Shown piece by piece: positions 1 to 8,339 of a stretch of DNA of 64,000 nt. The position numbers and the translations under genes are program-made. The DNA is from Bacteroidales bacterium UBA5433 (GTDB lineage Bacteria > Bacteroidota > Bacteroidia > Bacteroidales > UBA932): NCBI GenBank assembly GCA_002427525.1, contig DIRP01000012.1, forward strand, positions 128,428 through 192,427, given 5' to 3'. How positions within the stretch are numbered: the stretch's first letter is position 1; the number at the start of each line of letters is the position of its first letter. The notes beneath the pieces are model-generated. The model had not been told where the DNA came from. It did no database searches and saw nothing but the letters and a program-made list of their open reading frames with translations.

Positions 1-48
1 ACCTGCCTTACAAGCAGGGGGTCGAGAGTTCGAATCTCCCAGCTCCCA
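1..48 (+). tRNA. tRNA-Val (UAC), 3' part only
   Basis: The window opens inside a tRNA. An anticodon arm is readable (stem CCTGC/GCAGG around loop CTTACAA, anticodon TAC, read as UAC for valine), followed by a short variable region, a T-arm with loop TTCGAAT and the 3' acceptor strand AGCTCCC with discriminator A. The T-stem contains one A-C mismatch. CCA is not encoded. The 5' half lies outside the window. A terminator hairpin follows directly. Confidence 0.9.
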
Positions 49-53
49 CTAAT

Positions 54-99
54 AAAACCTCTCATTCACAAAGCATTTGATTTGAATGAGAGGTTTTTT
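54..99. terminator. Shared bidirectional terminator of tRNA-Val and the usher-like gene
   Basis: An 11-bp perfect stem (58-68 with 83-93) around a 14-nt loop is extended by A54-A57 against the T-run 94-99. On the plus strand it ends the tRNA transcript. On the minus strand the A-run becomes a T-run, so it also ends the convergent usher-like transcript. The last codons and stop of the usher-like gene (stop 62-64) lie inside the left arm. Confidence 0.8.
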
Positions 100-3000
100 C
101 TTGTTTGAGTATGCAATCTTTCCAGCCTATAGCGTTGATCATACGCATCCAATGCAGTGCCTGACTGCGTGTACGGAATAGTTGTGTTACGTAATAGTAC
201 TGTCCGTCTTTACCACAAACAGCAACAATATCCAGATTTGGCAGTTTTTGTATGAGAGGAGCAAAGTAACGTTCCGGATGTTCCAGTGGTTTGTTCAGGA
301 CGAGGAACTGCAGGCGGTATCCGCCTTCTGTCACCAGCTCTTCTTGAATAGGCACTTCTTCTGTCCGGCGGACGGGTACTACGGGCCTGGCGGGGGTGGT
401 AGTCGGTTTTACAGCCACAGGTACGGGCTTAGCAGTTGTGGTATCCGGTTTTGCCACCACAGGTGCGGGTTTGGCAGTTGTAGTATCCGGTTTTGCCACC
501 ACAGGTACGGGTTTGGCAGGGGTGTTGGAGTCGATGGTAAATTCCAAATCGTAAATGAAATCACCATCAATGCTAGGCTGAATAGTAAAAGGTATAAAGC
601 CGGGCGATGCGGTCATATCCAGTTTTTCCATTTGTTGCGGATCGACGGCAGCCAGGAAATCGCCGGGGGGAAGTCCAATGTAACTGAAATAACCATCCTG
701 TTCTGACATGGTAGTGGCATACAGAACTGTATCCTTGTTGTAGAAATGTACTGTAATCCTGCCTTGTCCGCGCAGGGTATTATCATCACGTTTATATACT
801 TGTCCGGATGCTTCGCCCATAACCACAATGGGGATATCCAAACGTTTGAACTGGTTGGGGTCAACTTTTACACTTAAAGTTTTATTGGACAGTTTCCAGG
901 AAATGTTATCCAGCTTGCTGCCGTCAAGTGTAACCAGATATTCTGTATAAGGCTGCAGGTCGTAAACGCGGGTAAGCGTATCACGTTCGTTGTAGCGCGT
1001 TCTTCCGCCACTAACCCTGACTTCCAGTCCGAACACCTTGGGCTCACCTTCGTCCCTGACTCCGTTCCAGTTCAGGTCAAGGAAAGGACGCAGTACCATA
1101 CCTCCTTTTCCTACGCTGCTTCTATTATTCAGGCCTATGTATTTTGTGCGGGCGTCTGCCATCAGGCTACCGCTTGCTGTTTCAACAAAAGAATATGTTT
1201 GATTGCTTCTGCGGGCAGAAAATCCAATTTGTGCAAAAGAAAAATCGTAGCGCATCCCCAGTTCCAGGTTGGAAGAACCGTAAATAAAATTTCTTTCATA
1301 AGAAACATTGATATACCCATTGGAACGGATTCTTTTTTCCAGCGCCATTCTGGCAGACACAAATTTTCCCTGTGTGTAGCTGAATTGTGTTTGTGGTGTT
1401 AGAATAAAAGATGCCGGAAGCCGGATGGACATGGACAGGTTGCTGTAAACGTTGGCGTTGGAAAAAGCGGAGAAAGAAGCAAATGTGGTTAGGTTGGTAC
1501 TGATTCCCATAAAGTTGCCGGATAACAGGAGTTCGGCTGTGGTGTATTTGCTGTTGGGCATGATAATTTGGTTCAGTCCCATACGGGTGTATAAAGAAAA
1601 TCCCCGGGCTCTTATGGGAATTGACAGCATAATCCTCCTTTCTTCTAAGTAATTGGTGTTGATGGCGGTTTGCTCTTTGTTGTATTTTATATAGTTGGCT
1701 TCCAATTGGATATCTGACGGTAGACGCCAGTTTAGGATTCCCTTAACATAAACACCATGGATGTATTGACCGGTTAGTAACAGGCTGGGAGCCAGTCTGA
1801 CAGACGTGTGAACAAAAGGCATTACAGGAGATGATGTGACAGAAGACAGGTATTCCACACCGGCTCCTATAGTCATAAAACGTGCTACCCCGTAGTCCAT
1901 ATCTACTCTTGAGAAACGGCTCCAAAGCGAGTCTTCCACCACTCCGGCCGATATCCTGTACTCAAACGTACCGGTAGGAAGAAAATTGTAGGGTATATTG
2001 ATGGTCTGCTCTTTGTAGCGTTCTTCACCCCAAGGGCCGTAAAATTGCAGTTTAACGTTGGTGTTCCCATAGATCATGGGTACTTCAAAAGAATAGAATC
2101 CGGAGGCATCGGCCGTCTGGTAATCTATCAGTACGTTGTTCACATACAATTCAACCGTCCAGCCGGGTTCTGTAACATCGCTCAGGGTATAAGTCCCAAA
2201 GGACTGGCGGTATGTTGTGGGGGTATTGGTAAGCTGCACGCCCAACACGGGAGAACTTATGGTAGAAGTGGCAAATGTGCTGATTTTTCCTAAAGTTGCC
2301 TGTCGCATTACTTTAAGATCGTTGTTGACAAACCGCCATTCGTAGAATTGGTTTCTGCTCTGAAATCCGCTTCTGGTATCGTAGTTTAGACGGATATTTG
2401 TTTCTCCTCCTGCTACAACACCTCCCAGGTTCAGTGCCAGGCGGGCTTCTGAAGAACCTCCTATTTGTTGTGTCATGATAGCATTCCAGTCTGCCATCCC
2501 AAAATGCAGGAGCGGGTATTTTCTTCCAATGGTCGTATCTGCAACAATGTCTCCCCGGAACTTACCCAGGTTTTTTCTCATCTGTTCCTGGCGCATTTCC
2601 CGGACTACCGGCAGTTCCATACTGGTATTCATAGTTACGGAAAGGCTTCTGAAACTGAAACTGCAATCCAGACCAAAAATTTGCCCGAAATACTCAATTT
2701 TCAGAAACAAGTCGGTTTCTGTTCTGATAAAATCAGACGGTTTCAACAGGTGTTCCTTGTTTTTGTAAACAATTTTGTGGTTTATACGGTCAATTTCGTA
2801 GGGGGCGTCTTCTGTAATAAAAAAACCATTGATGGAATTGAACCCGGCAGTGTACGTGTTTTTAATTTTCAGAAAATCAAAAATTTCCAGAATTGACAGG
2901 TATACACCTGTTTCGCCTAAAATAGCTCCAATATCTGCTCCTCCAATCCGGGGAACAGAAAAATATATGACCATTTCTTCCAGGTGTTCTTCCTCGTCTG

Positions 3001-3109
3001 TTTGTGCAGCAGCATGCACCGGCAACAGTAACAAAGTAACTGTTGCCAGAAACAGGACAAAGTATCCGGCAAAATGCTTGTACTCAGAGCGTAAAGAAGG
3101 GTGAAGCAT
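62..3109 (-). CDS. Fimbrial-usher-like outer-membrane protein with C-terminal SPOR domain
   Basis: Predicted 1015-residue outer-membrane protein. The start at 3109 gives a clean signal peptide (hydrophobic run, then VHAAAQ); a longer reading frame upstream would run through the promoter. Residues about 315-375 read like the middle domain of PapC/FimD ushers: VELYVNNVLIDYQTADASG, then a GxxNVKLQFYGPWGEE segment and a LPTGTFEYRISAG step into a long run of amphipathic strands. A calcium-loop-like motif DLNWNGVRDEGE lies near residue 680, with carboxypeptidase-regulatory-like folds after it. Three 14-residue Pro/Thr/Lys repeats (about 864-905) form a linker to a SPOR-like domain (about 925-995, YRLQFLVL...YYVTQLFRTRSQAL). 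SPOR domains generally bind denuded peptidoglycan glycan. The upstream DUF4402-like gene is a plausible exported subunit. No periplasmic chaperone is visible nearby. The usher assignment is by family resemblance and should be checked with profiles. Confidence 0.65.
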   Translation of the reverse strand: MLHPSLRSEYKHFAGYFVLFLATVTLLLLPVHAAAQTDEEEHLEEMVIYFSVPRIGGADIGAILGETGVYLSILEIFDFLKIKNTYTAGFNSINGFFITEDAPYEIDRINHKIVYKNKEHLLKPSDFIRTETDLFLKIEYFGQIFGLDCSFSFRSLSVTMNTSMELPVVREMRQEQMRKNLGKFRGDIVADTTIGRKYPLLHFGMADWNAIMTQQIGGSSEARLALNLGGVVAGGETNIRLNYDTRSGFQSRNQFYEWRFVNNDLKVMRQATLGKISTFATSTISSPVLGVQLTNTPTTYRQSFGTYTLSDVTEPGWTVELYVNNVLIDYQTADASGFYSFEVPMIYGNTNVKLQFYGPWGEERYKEQTINIPYNFLPTGTFEYRISAGVVEDSLWSRFSRVDMDYGVARFMTIGAGVEYLSSVTSSPVMPFVHTSVRLAPSLLLTGQYIHGVYVKGILNWRLPSDIQLEANYIKYNKEQTAINTNYLEERRIMLSIPIRARGFSLYTRMGLNQIIMPNSKYTTAELLLSGNFMGISTNLTTFASFSAFSNANVYSNLSMSIRLPASFILTPQTQFSYTQGKFVSARMALEKRIRSNGYINVSYERNFIYGSSNLELGMRYDFSFAQIGFSARRSNQTYSFVETASGSLMADARTKYIGLNNRSSVGKGGMVLRPFLDLNWNGVRDEGEPKVFGLEVRVSGGRTRYNERDTLTRVYDLQPYTEYLVTLDGSKLDNISWKLSNKTLSVKVDPNQFKRLDIPIVVMGEASGQVYKRDDNTLRGQGRITVHFYNKDTVLYATTMSEQDGYFSYIGLPPGDFLAAVDPQQMEKLDMTASPGFIPFTIQPSIDGDFIYDLEFTIDSNTPAKPVPVVAKPDTTTAKPAPVVAKPDTTTAKPVPVAVKPTTTPARPVVPVRRTEEVPIQEELVTEGGYRLQFLVLNKPLEHPERYFAPLIQKLPNLDIVAVCGKDGQYYYVTQLFRTRSQALHWMRMINAIGWKDCILKQEKTSHSNQMLCE
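392..517 (-). repeat. Three tandem 42-bp units in the usher-like gene
   Basis: Units 476-517, 434-475 and 392-433 (minus-strand order) encode AKPVPVVAKPDTTT, AKPAPVVAKPDTTT and AKPVPVAVKPTTTP, followed by a partial fourth unit. They form the Pro-rich linker between the barrel/Ig-like part and the SPOR domain. The first two units are nearly identical in DNA, so the copy number may vary between strains. Confidence 0.85.
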
Positions 3110-3131
3110 TAAAAATATATTGCAAATTTCA

Positions 3132-3139
3132 CAAAAGTA
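3132..3139 (-). promoter_or_regulatory. -7 box for the usher-like gene
   Basis: TACTTTTG on the minus strand matches the Bacteroidota TAnnTTTG box. It ends 22 nt before the ATG at 3109, so the usher-like gene may have its own promoter besides read-through from the DUF4402-like gene. Confidence 0.45.
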
Positions 3140-3182
3140 ATGAAATTTACAATATATAAAGAAAACCCTTGAAAAGTAATGA

Positions 3183-3611
3183 TTAGTCGTAGGCAAGGAT
3201 AAAGCTGTAGGATCCTTCATAGATGCCAAATCCTCTTTCATACAATGTGTTGACATTACTTGTCAATTGCAGTGTCTGGTCTGTTGTATTCCCAAGGGAC
3301 GCGAAGGAGGTCTCTACCACAAGGGATTCTCCTTCAAAACCGGTAATTGTAGCAGGTGTTAACACAACCTGGTAGGCTGACCGGTTACCGGACTGAATAG
3401 TTATTTCTCCTAAAACGAATGAATGTAAATCCATTTCAGATGCGAAATCGGGAGAATTAGTATAGAATTGGGAATAAGAAATCTGCGAAGGAATATTCGC
3501 AGCATCAACAATTTCGGCTGAAACATGACCTGTTACTACTACCTGAGCTTTTGTTGGTAATGTAAGTAACATACTCAGGCACAAAGCGGATAAGATAACA
3601 ATAGTTTTCAT
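3183..3611 (-). CDS. Small secreted DUF4402-like protein (possible surface subunit)
   Basis: 142-residue protein with a signal peptide (MKTIVILSALCLSMLL..PTKAQ). The mature part is one beta-rich domain: VTGHVSAEIVDAA, LGEITIQSG..AYQVVLTPATITG, and an ending GIYEGSYSFILAYD. The pattern of an initial valine-rich strand, a mid-domain 'G.itv..' block and a final 'G.Y.gs....V.Y' strand resembles DUF4402 proteins, which often sit near pilus/usher genes. The start at 3611 is preferred because the longer frame puts 19 uncharged/aromatic residues before a normal signal peptide. The gene is 73 nt upstream of the usher-like gene on the same strand, so the two probably act together. A weak -7 box (TGTCTTTG, 3617-3624) lies just upstream. 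The family call is tentative. Confidence 0.6.
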   Translation of the reverse strand: MKTIVILSALCLSMLLTLPTKAQVVVTGHVSAEIVDAANIPSQISYSQFYTNSPDFASEMDLHSFVLGEITIQSGNRSAYQVVLTPATITGFEGESLVVETSFASLGNTTDQTLQLTSNVNTLYERGFGIYEGSYSFILAYD

Positions 3612-3694
3612 AGCCACAAAGACAAAAACGTACACATTAAAAGTAAAACTTTTTATCGTTTTTACCAAAAAAAATGCAATACAGCAAGTTTTTT

Positions 3695-3702
3695 TAACTT
3701 TG
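3695..3702 (+). promoter_or_regulatory. -7 box for the glycosyltransferase gene
   Basis: TAACTTTG matches TAnnTTTG and ends 17 nt before the ATG at 3720. The alternative TTG start at 3705 would lie too close to the box, which favours the ATG. Confidence 0.5.
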
Positions 3703-3719
3703 TTTTGGATCGCTTGCTT

Positions 3720-4562
3720 ATGGTTTCGGTAATACTATCTACATACAATCAGCCCGGTAGCCTGCAATTGGTTTTATGGGGGTATGAAACACAGACGTAT
3801 AAAAATTTTGAGCTGCTTGTTGCTAATGACGGATCGGGCAGCGAGACAAGTGACGTAGTGGAACAGATGCAAAAAAAAGTCAGTTATCCCTTGATACATG
3901 TGTTCCACGAGGACAAAGGGTTCCGCAAGTGTACCATTTTAAACAAGGCCCTGGCCAGGAGCCGGGGCCGTTATCTGGTATTTAGCGACGGAGATATTAT
4001 CCCCCGTTCGGATTTTTTGGAAATGCATATAAGAATGCGTGAAGAGGGCAGGTTCCTTTCGGGAGGTACGGTGCGTCTTCCGGAAGGGTTTTTGGGAAAG
4101 ATAAACAAACAGGAAATAGAAGAAGGTGTGTGTTTTAACAGAAAGTGGCTGGAGGGAAACGGATTAAAAAAATCGTATAAAAACGGCAAATTGTCTGTCT
4201 GTGGTTGGCAGGCTCGTTTGATGAATAGTATAACACCCGCAAAAGCTACCTGGAACGGAGGTAATGCTTCCGGATGGAGGAAAGACCTGGTAGCAACAGG
4301 AGGATTTGATGAACGGTTGCAGTACGGGGGAGAGGACAGGGAGCTTGGGGAAAGGTTGGAGAGAATGGGAATCAGAGGAAAGCAGGTAAGGTATACTGCC
4401 ATAACTTTACATCTGGACCATCCGCGGAATTATGTTTCTGTTGCAGGGTTGCAGTATAACAGAAGAATCCGCAAAGAGAACAAAAGAAATAAGATTACAC
4501 GTACAGCCTACGGATTGACTACCGGCGTCTGGAAAACAGAGTTATATAATACAACAAGGTAG
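3720..4562 (+). CDS. Family 2 glycosyltransferase (galactosyltransferase-type C-terminus)
   Basis: 280-residue GT-A glycosyltransferase. The N-terminus MVSVILSTYNQPGSL and LLVANDGSGSET are the typical GT2 nucleotide-sugar-binding start. FSDGDIIPR holds the acidic metal-binding motif. The C-terminal block WNGGNASGWRKDLVATGGFDE and GGEDRELGERL is the acceptor/catalytic signature shared with the Glyco_transf_7C group (chondroitin-synthase-like, galactosyl- and N-acetylgalactosaminyl-transferases). No membrane segment is seen, so it probably acts in the cytoplasm on a surface glycan or lipid-linked sugar. It is not inside a polysaccharide cluster, so the acceptor is unknown. Its 3' end overlaps the convergent YugP-like gene by 44 bp. 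Confidence 0.85.
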   Translation: MVSVILSTYNQPGSLQLVLWGYETQTYKNFELLVANDGSGSETSDVVEQMQKKVSYPLIHVFHEDKGFRKCTILNKALARSRGRYLVFSDGDIIPRSDFLEMHIRMREEGRFLSGGTVRLPEGFLGKINKQEIEEGVCFNRKWLEGNGLKKSYKNGKLSVCGWQARLMNSITPAKATWNGGNASGWRKDLVATGGFDERLQYGGEDRELGERLERMGIRGKQVRYTAITLHLDHPRNYVSVAGLQYNRRIRKENKRNKITRTAYGLTTGVWKTELYNTTR

Positions 4563-5214
4563 CCAGGGAAGTGATAGCTGCTACAACATAAGTGTAAGCA
4601 GCAGACTTGAGGGCATCGGCAGCCATGGGATGGGTTTCGTAGTTGGTTATTCCTGTTGTATTGAGCCAGGCAAGTGCTCTTTTACTTGCATTAATCTCTA
4701 CGGGCAGTGTAATAAAACTGAATAAGGTTGTCATGGCAAAAAGAACAATTCCGGTAAGCATTAGCTGAGGAAATGTGTTGATCATGATCATGCCGGCGAG
4801 AATGAGTAACATGACCCACTGCGAGGCAAAATGTACTGCAGGCACTAATGCCGAGCGCATCTTTAGCGGTGCGTATCCTGTTGCGTGTTGCAGGGCGTGT
4901 CCACATTCATGAGCGGCAACAGCGGCAGCCATGATGCTGTTGCTGCCATACACACCTTCACTCAGGTTAACAGTATGTGTTGTAGGGTTGTAATGGTCTG
5001 TTAATCTACCACGTACAGAAATAACCTGCACGTCCGTGATGCCATTTTCAGCCAGCATTTTACGAGCGACGTCCGCTCCCGTAAGTCCTGCAGAAATACT
5101 AATTTTTGAGTATTTTCTGAATTTTGACTGCAATGTATATTGTACAATCCAGCTGAGAAGAGCTGTTCCAATGAAAATAATCCAATAAAGAGATACAGAT
5201 GAAGTTGCTTCCAT
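4519..5214 (-). CDS. YugP-like membrane zinc metallopeptidase
   Basis: 231-residue integral membrane protein of the neutral zinc metallopeptidase (YugP, Zinc_peptidase_2) family. An N-terminal membrane helix (SLYWIIFIGTALLSWIV) is followed by a soluble part with the zinc motif HECGHALQHA (HExxH, near residue 103), then two hydrophobic segments and a last helix before RRR. The start at 5214 (MEATSS) is chosen because it follows a -7 box (5239-5246) by 24 nt. Its substrate is unknown for the whole family. It is divergent from the M16 peptidase and its 3' end overlaps the glycosyltransferase gene. Confidence 0.88.
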   Translation of the reverse strand: MEATSSVSLYWIIFIGTALLSWIVQYTLQSKFRKYSKISISAGLTGADVARKMLAENGITDVQVISVRGRLTDHYNPTTHTVNLSEGVYGSNSIMAAAVAAHECGHALQHATGYAPLKMRSALVPAVHFASQWVMLLILAGMIMINTFPQLMLTGIVLFAMTTLFSFITLPVEINASKRALAWLNTTGITNYETHPMAADALKSAAYTYVVAAITSLATLLYYITLFSRRR

Positions 5215-5238
5215 GTCTTTTTTTACAAGCAATAAGAG

Positions 5239-5246
5239 CAAATATA
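5239..5246 (-). promoter_or_regulatory. -7 box for the YugP-like gene
   Basis: TATATTTG on the minus strand, ending 24 nt before the ATG at 5214. It pairs with a divergent -7 box for the M16 gene 20 bp away, so the two promoters share upstream DNA. Confidence 0.5.
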
Positions 5247-5266
5247 ATGCCGAGTGTAATTATTTG

Positions 5267-5274
5267 TATATTTG
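5267..5274 (+). promoter_or_regulatory. -7 box for the M16 peptidase gene
   Basis: TATATTTG, ending 13 nt before the ATG at 5288. Starts further upstream (5213) would lie before the promoter. Confidence 0.5.
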
Positions 5275-5287
5275 TATAATTAACCCA

Positions 5288-8221
5288 ATGATTATGTCAG
5301 TTTTAAACAAATTCAAAACCATTGTTTTGACGGTTGGCGCTTTAGGTGCCATATTGTCATGTGGAGCCCGATATACCTACGAAACAGTAGAGGGTGATCC
5401 GTTGAACGCACGCATATATACTTTAGATAACGGTCTGAAAGTATATATGACGGTAAACAAAGAAACTCCCAGAATTCAGACGTACATTGCCGTCAAGGTG
5501 GGATCAAAAGATGACCCGGCAGAAACGACGGGACTTGCACACTACTTTGAACACCTTATGTTCAAGGGAACCAGCACATTTGGTACACAAAATTACGAAC
5601 TGGAAAAGCCGTTGCTGGACCAGATCGAGGCTTTGTTTGAGGAATACAGAGCTACGAAAGACCCGGTACTGCGGAAGGATATTTACCGCCGCATAGACAG
5701 TGTCTCCCTGGAGGCGTCTACCTATTCCATTCCCAATGAGTACGATAAACTGATGTCGGCTATTGGGGCCACAGGAACGAACGCCGGTACCAGCTACGAC
5801 CAGACCGTGTATATAGAGGACATTCCCTCTAATCAGATAAGAAACTGGGCAAAGATACAGGCAGAGCGTTTTAAGGACAATGTAATCCGTGGTTTTCATA
5901 CAGAATTGGAAACGGTCTATGAAGAGAGCAACATGTATTCCACCATGGACAGTGACAAAGTACTGGAGCAATTGCTGGCTGCGCTGTTCCCTTCCCATCC
6001 TTACGGTACACAAACCGTATTGGGAACACAGGAGCATTTAAAAAATCCCTCCATTACAAACATCAAAAATTATTACAAAACGTATTACGTTCCCAACAAT
6101 GTGGCCATTTGTCTGTCGGGTGACTTTAATCCCAACGAGATGATCGCTGTTATTGACAAATATTTTGGCTCATGGGAACCCAATCCGGATATTCCCGACC
6201 GTACCCCTGCTCCGGAGGAGCCTGTTAAGGGGCCGTTGACGTACAATGTCTGGGGACAGGAATCTGCTTATGTTACTATGGGTTGGCAAGGCCCCCATGT
6301 GGCCTCCGATGAGGATGCCTTATTTACTGTACTTGGGGAAGTACTGAGCAACGGTACGGCCGGAATTATGGACCTGGATCTGAACCAGCAACAGAAAGTG
6401 TTGCAGGCCATGACTTTTGCTTATATGCTGGCAGACCGCAGTCTGCTGGTAATGCAGGGCAATCCCAGGCAGGGACAAAAACTGGAAGAAGTGAAGGAGT
6501 TGATGCTGGGAAGTCTGGATAAGGTCAGGAAAGGTGATTTTGATGAATCCCTGCTTACTGCCATCATTAACAATTACAAACTAAATATGATGCGGAGGCT
6601 GGAAAATAACAGAGGACGTGCCAACATGTTTGTAAGCTCCTTTATAAACAGTATTCCCTGGGAAAAGCAGGTGCAGTTTATTGAAAGGATGGAAGCCGTT
6701 ACAAAAGAAGATTTAGTAGCGTTTACCAAGGAGTATTTCAAGGATGACAATTATGCCGTTGTTTATAAGAAGCAAGGCTCCGATCTCTCTTATAAAAAAA
6801 TTGAAAAACCGGAAATTACTCCCATTCACATGAACCGGGATACGTCATCGGCCTTCTTGAAAGAAGTACAGGCTTCTAAAATCAAACCCATAAAACCGGT
6901 ATTTGTAGATTTTAATAAGGACTTTAAAAAACAAACGCTTGCTGAAGGAGTGCATATGGTTTACGTTCCCAATACGTTGAACGACATGTTTACACTTTCA
7001 CTTGTTTTTGAGGTGGGCAGCAACCACGACAACGCCCTGCCGGTGGCCTTTGATTACTTGAATTACCTGGGCACATCCGAAAAGAGTGCAGAAGACATCA
7101 AAAGGGCTTTCTATGAGATGGCTTGTTCGTTTTATGCCTCGGTATCACAAAATACGTGTACTATTACTCTGAGTGGGCTGGCAGAAAATATGGAGCCGGC
7201 GCTGGAGCTTCTTCTGGAATTGGGCTTGGATGCCCAGCCGGACGAGGTGGTATATAAATCATTGGTTAATAATATATTAAAAAATAGAACCGATATTAAA
7301 ACAGATCAAAGAACCTGTTTCCAACGTTTGCAAATGTATGTTCAGTACGGACCGGAGAATCCCTCTACGCTCCTTATTCCGGAAAAGGATCTAGTGGAAA
7401 CAGAGCCTGCAACCCTGACAGAAAAGATACGCGATTTACTTTCATACCAGGTGGACGTGTATTACTACGGTCCTGAAAGTATAGAAAAAGCAGGTGAGAT
7501 TTTTACATCGGTGTATCCTGTACCTGATGCTCCCCTGCAAACTCCGGAGAAAATATATTTTAAACCGCAGATTACTTTGGATAACAAAGTATATCTGGCC
7601 CCGTACGAAGCCAACCAACTGTACTATGCGTCGTATTCTGCCCGGGAAGGAGAGACGTTTGACAACGTTCCTTATACATTGGCAAGAATGTATAACGAAT
7701 ATTTTGGATCTTCTATGAATGCTATTGTTTTCCAGGAAATGAGAGAAGCCAGGGGGTTGGCATACAGCGCCAGTGCACGGTTTAATGAGCCGTCACGCAT
7801 TGAGTCAGATTTTCCCTATATTTTTTCCAGTTTTATAGCAACGCAGAACGATAAGATGGCCGAAGCCATGGAAGCTTTCCATACTATCATTAATGAAATG
7901 CCGGAATCTGAGAAATCGTTTGCGCTAGCTAAGGAAGGTTTGATAAGCACCTTGCGAACTGATCGGATTACGGGAAGGGCTTTGTTGAATTTTTACCGTC
8001 AATCCAAAGACAGAGACTTGTGGAAAGATATGAGAAAAGAAGTGTTTGAAAAAGTGCAACACATTGAACTTAAAGATATTGCCGAGTTTCAAAAAACATG
8101 GATTGCAAACAGACCTACTGTTTATTGCATTTTAAGTGATATTAAGGCACTGGACCTGGACTATCTTTCCGGATACGGAGAAGTCGTGCCATTGGATTTA
8201 AAGGACATTTTTGGTTACTAA
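5288..8221 (+). CDS. M16-family zinc peptidase lipoprotein
   Basis: About 977 residues. The start at 5288 (or ATG 5294) gives a lipoprotein signal ending in the lipobox AILSC (Cys 25). The first M16 domain carries the inverted zinc motif HYFEH (H85, E88, H89) and a distal glutamate in ETVYEESNM. The second half repeats the M16 fold, with QEMREARGLAYS typical of the substrate-clamping domain, but lacks the zinc motif. Two pairs of M16 domains in one chain are usual for periplasmic or cell-surface Bacteroidota insulinase-like peptidases that degrade short peptides. It stands alone between its own promoter and a 256-nt intergenic region. Confidence 0.9.
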   Translation: MIMSVLNKFKTIVLTVGALGAILSCGARYTYETVEGDPLNARIYTLDNGLKVYMTVNKETPRIQTYIAVKVGSKDDPAETTGLAHYFEHLMFKGTSTFGTQNYELEKPLLDQIEALFEEYRATKDPVLRKDIYRRIDSVSLEASTYSIPNEYDKLMSAIGATGTNAGTSYDQTVYIEDIPSNQIRNWAKIQAERFKDNVIRGFHTELETVYEESNMYSTMDSDKVLEQLLAALFPSHPYGTQTVLGTQEHLKNPSITNIKNYYKTYYVPNNVAICLSGDFNPNEMIAVIDKYFGSWEPNPDIPDRTPAPEEPVKGPLTYNVWGQESAYVTMGWQGPHVASDEDALFTVLGEVLSNGTAGIMDLDLNQQQKVLQAMTFAYMLADRSLLVMQGNPRQGQKLEEVKELMLGSLDKVRKGDFDESLLTAIINNYKLNMMRRLENNRGRANMFVSSFINSIPWEKQVQFIERMEAVTKEDLVAFTKEYFKDDNYAVVYKKQGSDLSYKKIEKPEITPIHMNRDTSSAFLKEVQASKIKPIKPVFVDFNKDFKKQTLAEGVHMVYVPNTLNDMFTLSLVFEVGSNHDNALPVAFDYLNYLGTSEKSAEDIKRAFYEMACSFYASVSQNTCTITLSGLAENMEPALELLLELGLDAQPDEVVYKSLVNNILKNRTDIKTDQRTCFQRLQMYVQYGPENPSTLLIPEKDLVETEPATLTEKIRDLLSYQVDVYYYGPESIEKAGEIFTSVYPVPDAPLQTPEKIYFKPQITLDNKVYLAPYEANQLYYASYSAREGETFDNVPYTLARMYNEYFGSSMNAIVFQEMREARGLAYSASARFNEPSRIESDFPYIFSSFIATQNDKMAEAMEAFHTIINEMPESEKSFALAKEGLISTLRTDRITGRALLNFYRQSKDRDLWKDMRKEVFEKVQHIELKDIAEFQKTWIANRPTVYCILSDIKALDLDYLSGYGEVVPLDLKDIFGY

Positions 8222-8289
8222 ACGTTTCATAGAACAATAAAGGCCGTTTGTTGGTGAAAAGAACGAATTCGTAGATAATTCGGCATTTC

Positions 8290-8302
8290 ACAGGAATCCT
8301 GT
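8290..8302. promoter_or_regulatory. Palindrome overlapping a -33 box (possible operator)
   Basis: ACAGGA-A-TCCTGT is a perfect 6-bp inverted repeat around one base. Its last T is the first base of the -33 TTTG of the promoter at 8302-8333. The position suits a repressor or activator site, but no binding protein can be named from the sequence. Confidence 0.4.
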
Positions 8303-8333
8303 TTGTGTTTCTTGGTTTGGACAGTTAACTTTG
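8302..8333 (+). promoter_or_regulatory. Full Bacteroidota promoter (TTTG-N20-TAACTTTG)
   Basis: TTTG at 8302-8305, a 20-nt spacer and TAACTTTG at 8326-8333 match the complete -33/-7 consensus. It is the best promoter in the window. The predicted start is near 8338-8342, more than 130 nt before the next coding start. Confidence 0.7.
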
Positions 8334-8339
8334 TAATCA

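Noticed and set aside
392..517. Possible CRISPR-like array (42-bp repeats)
   Set aside because: The units are adjacent without spacers and encode a protein linker.
182..706. Plus-strand reading frame with repeats of RFCHH/YGFG type
   Set aside because: It is the antisense image of the Pro-rich repeat in the usher-like gene; no promoter or signal peptide.
3110..3256. N-terminal extension of the usher-like protein
   Set aside because: It would cover the -7 box at 3132-3139 and precede a normal signal peptide.
3705..3719. TTG start of the glycosyltransferase
   Set aside because: It lies 2 nt after the -7 box; the ATG at 3720 fits better.
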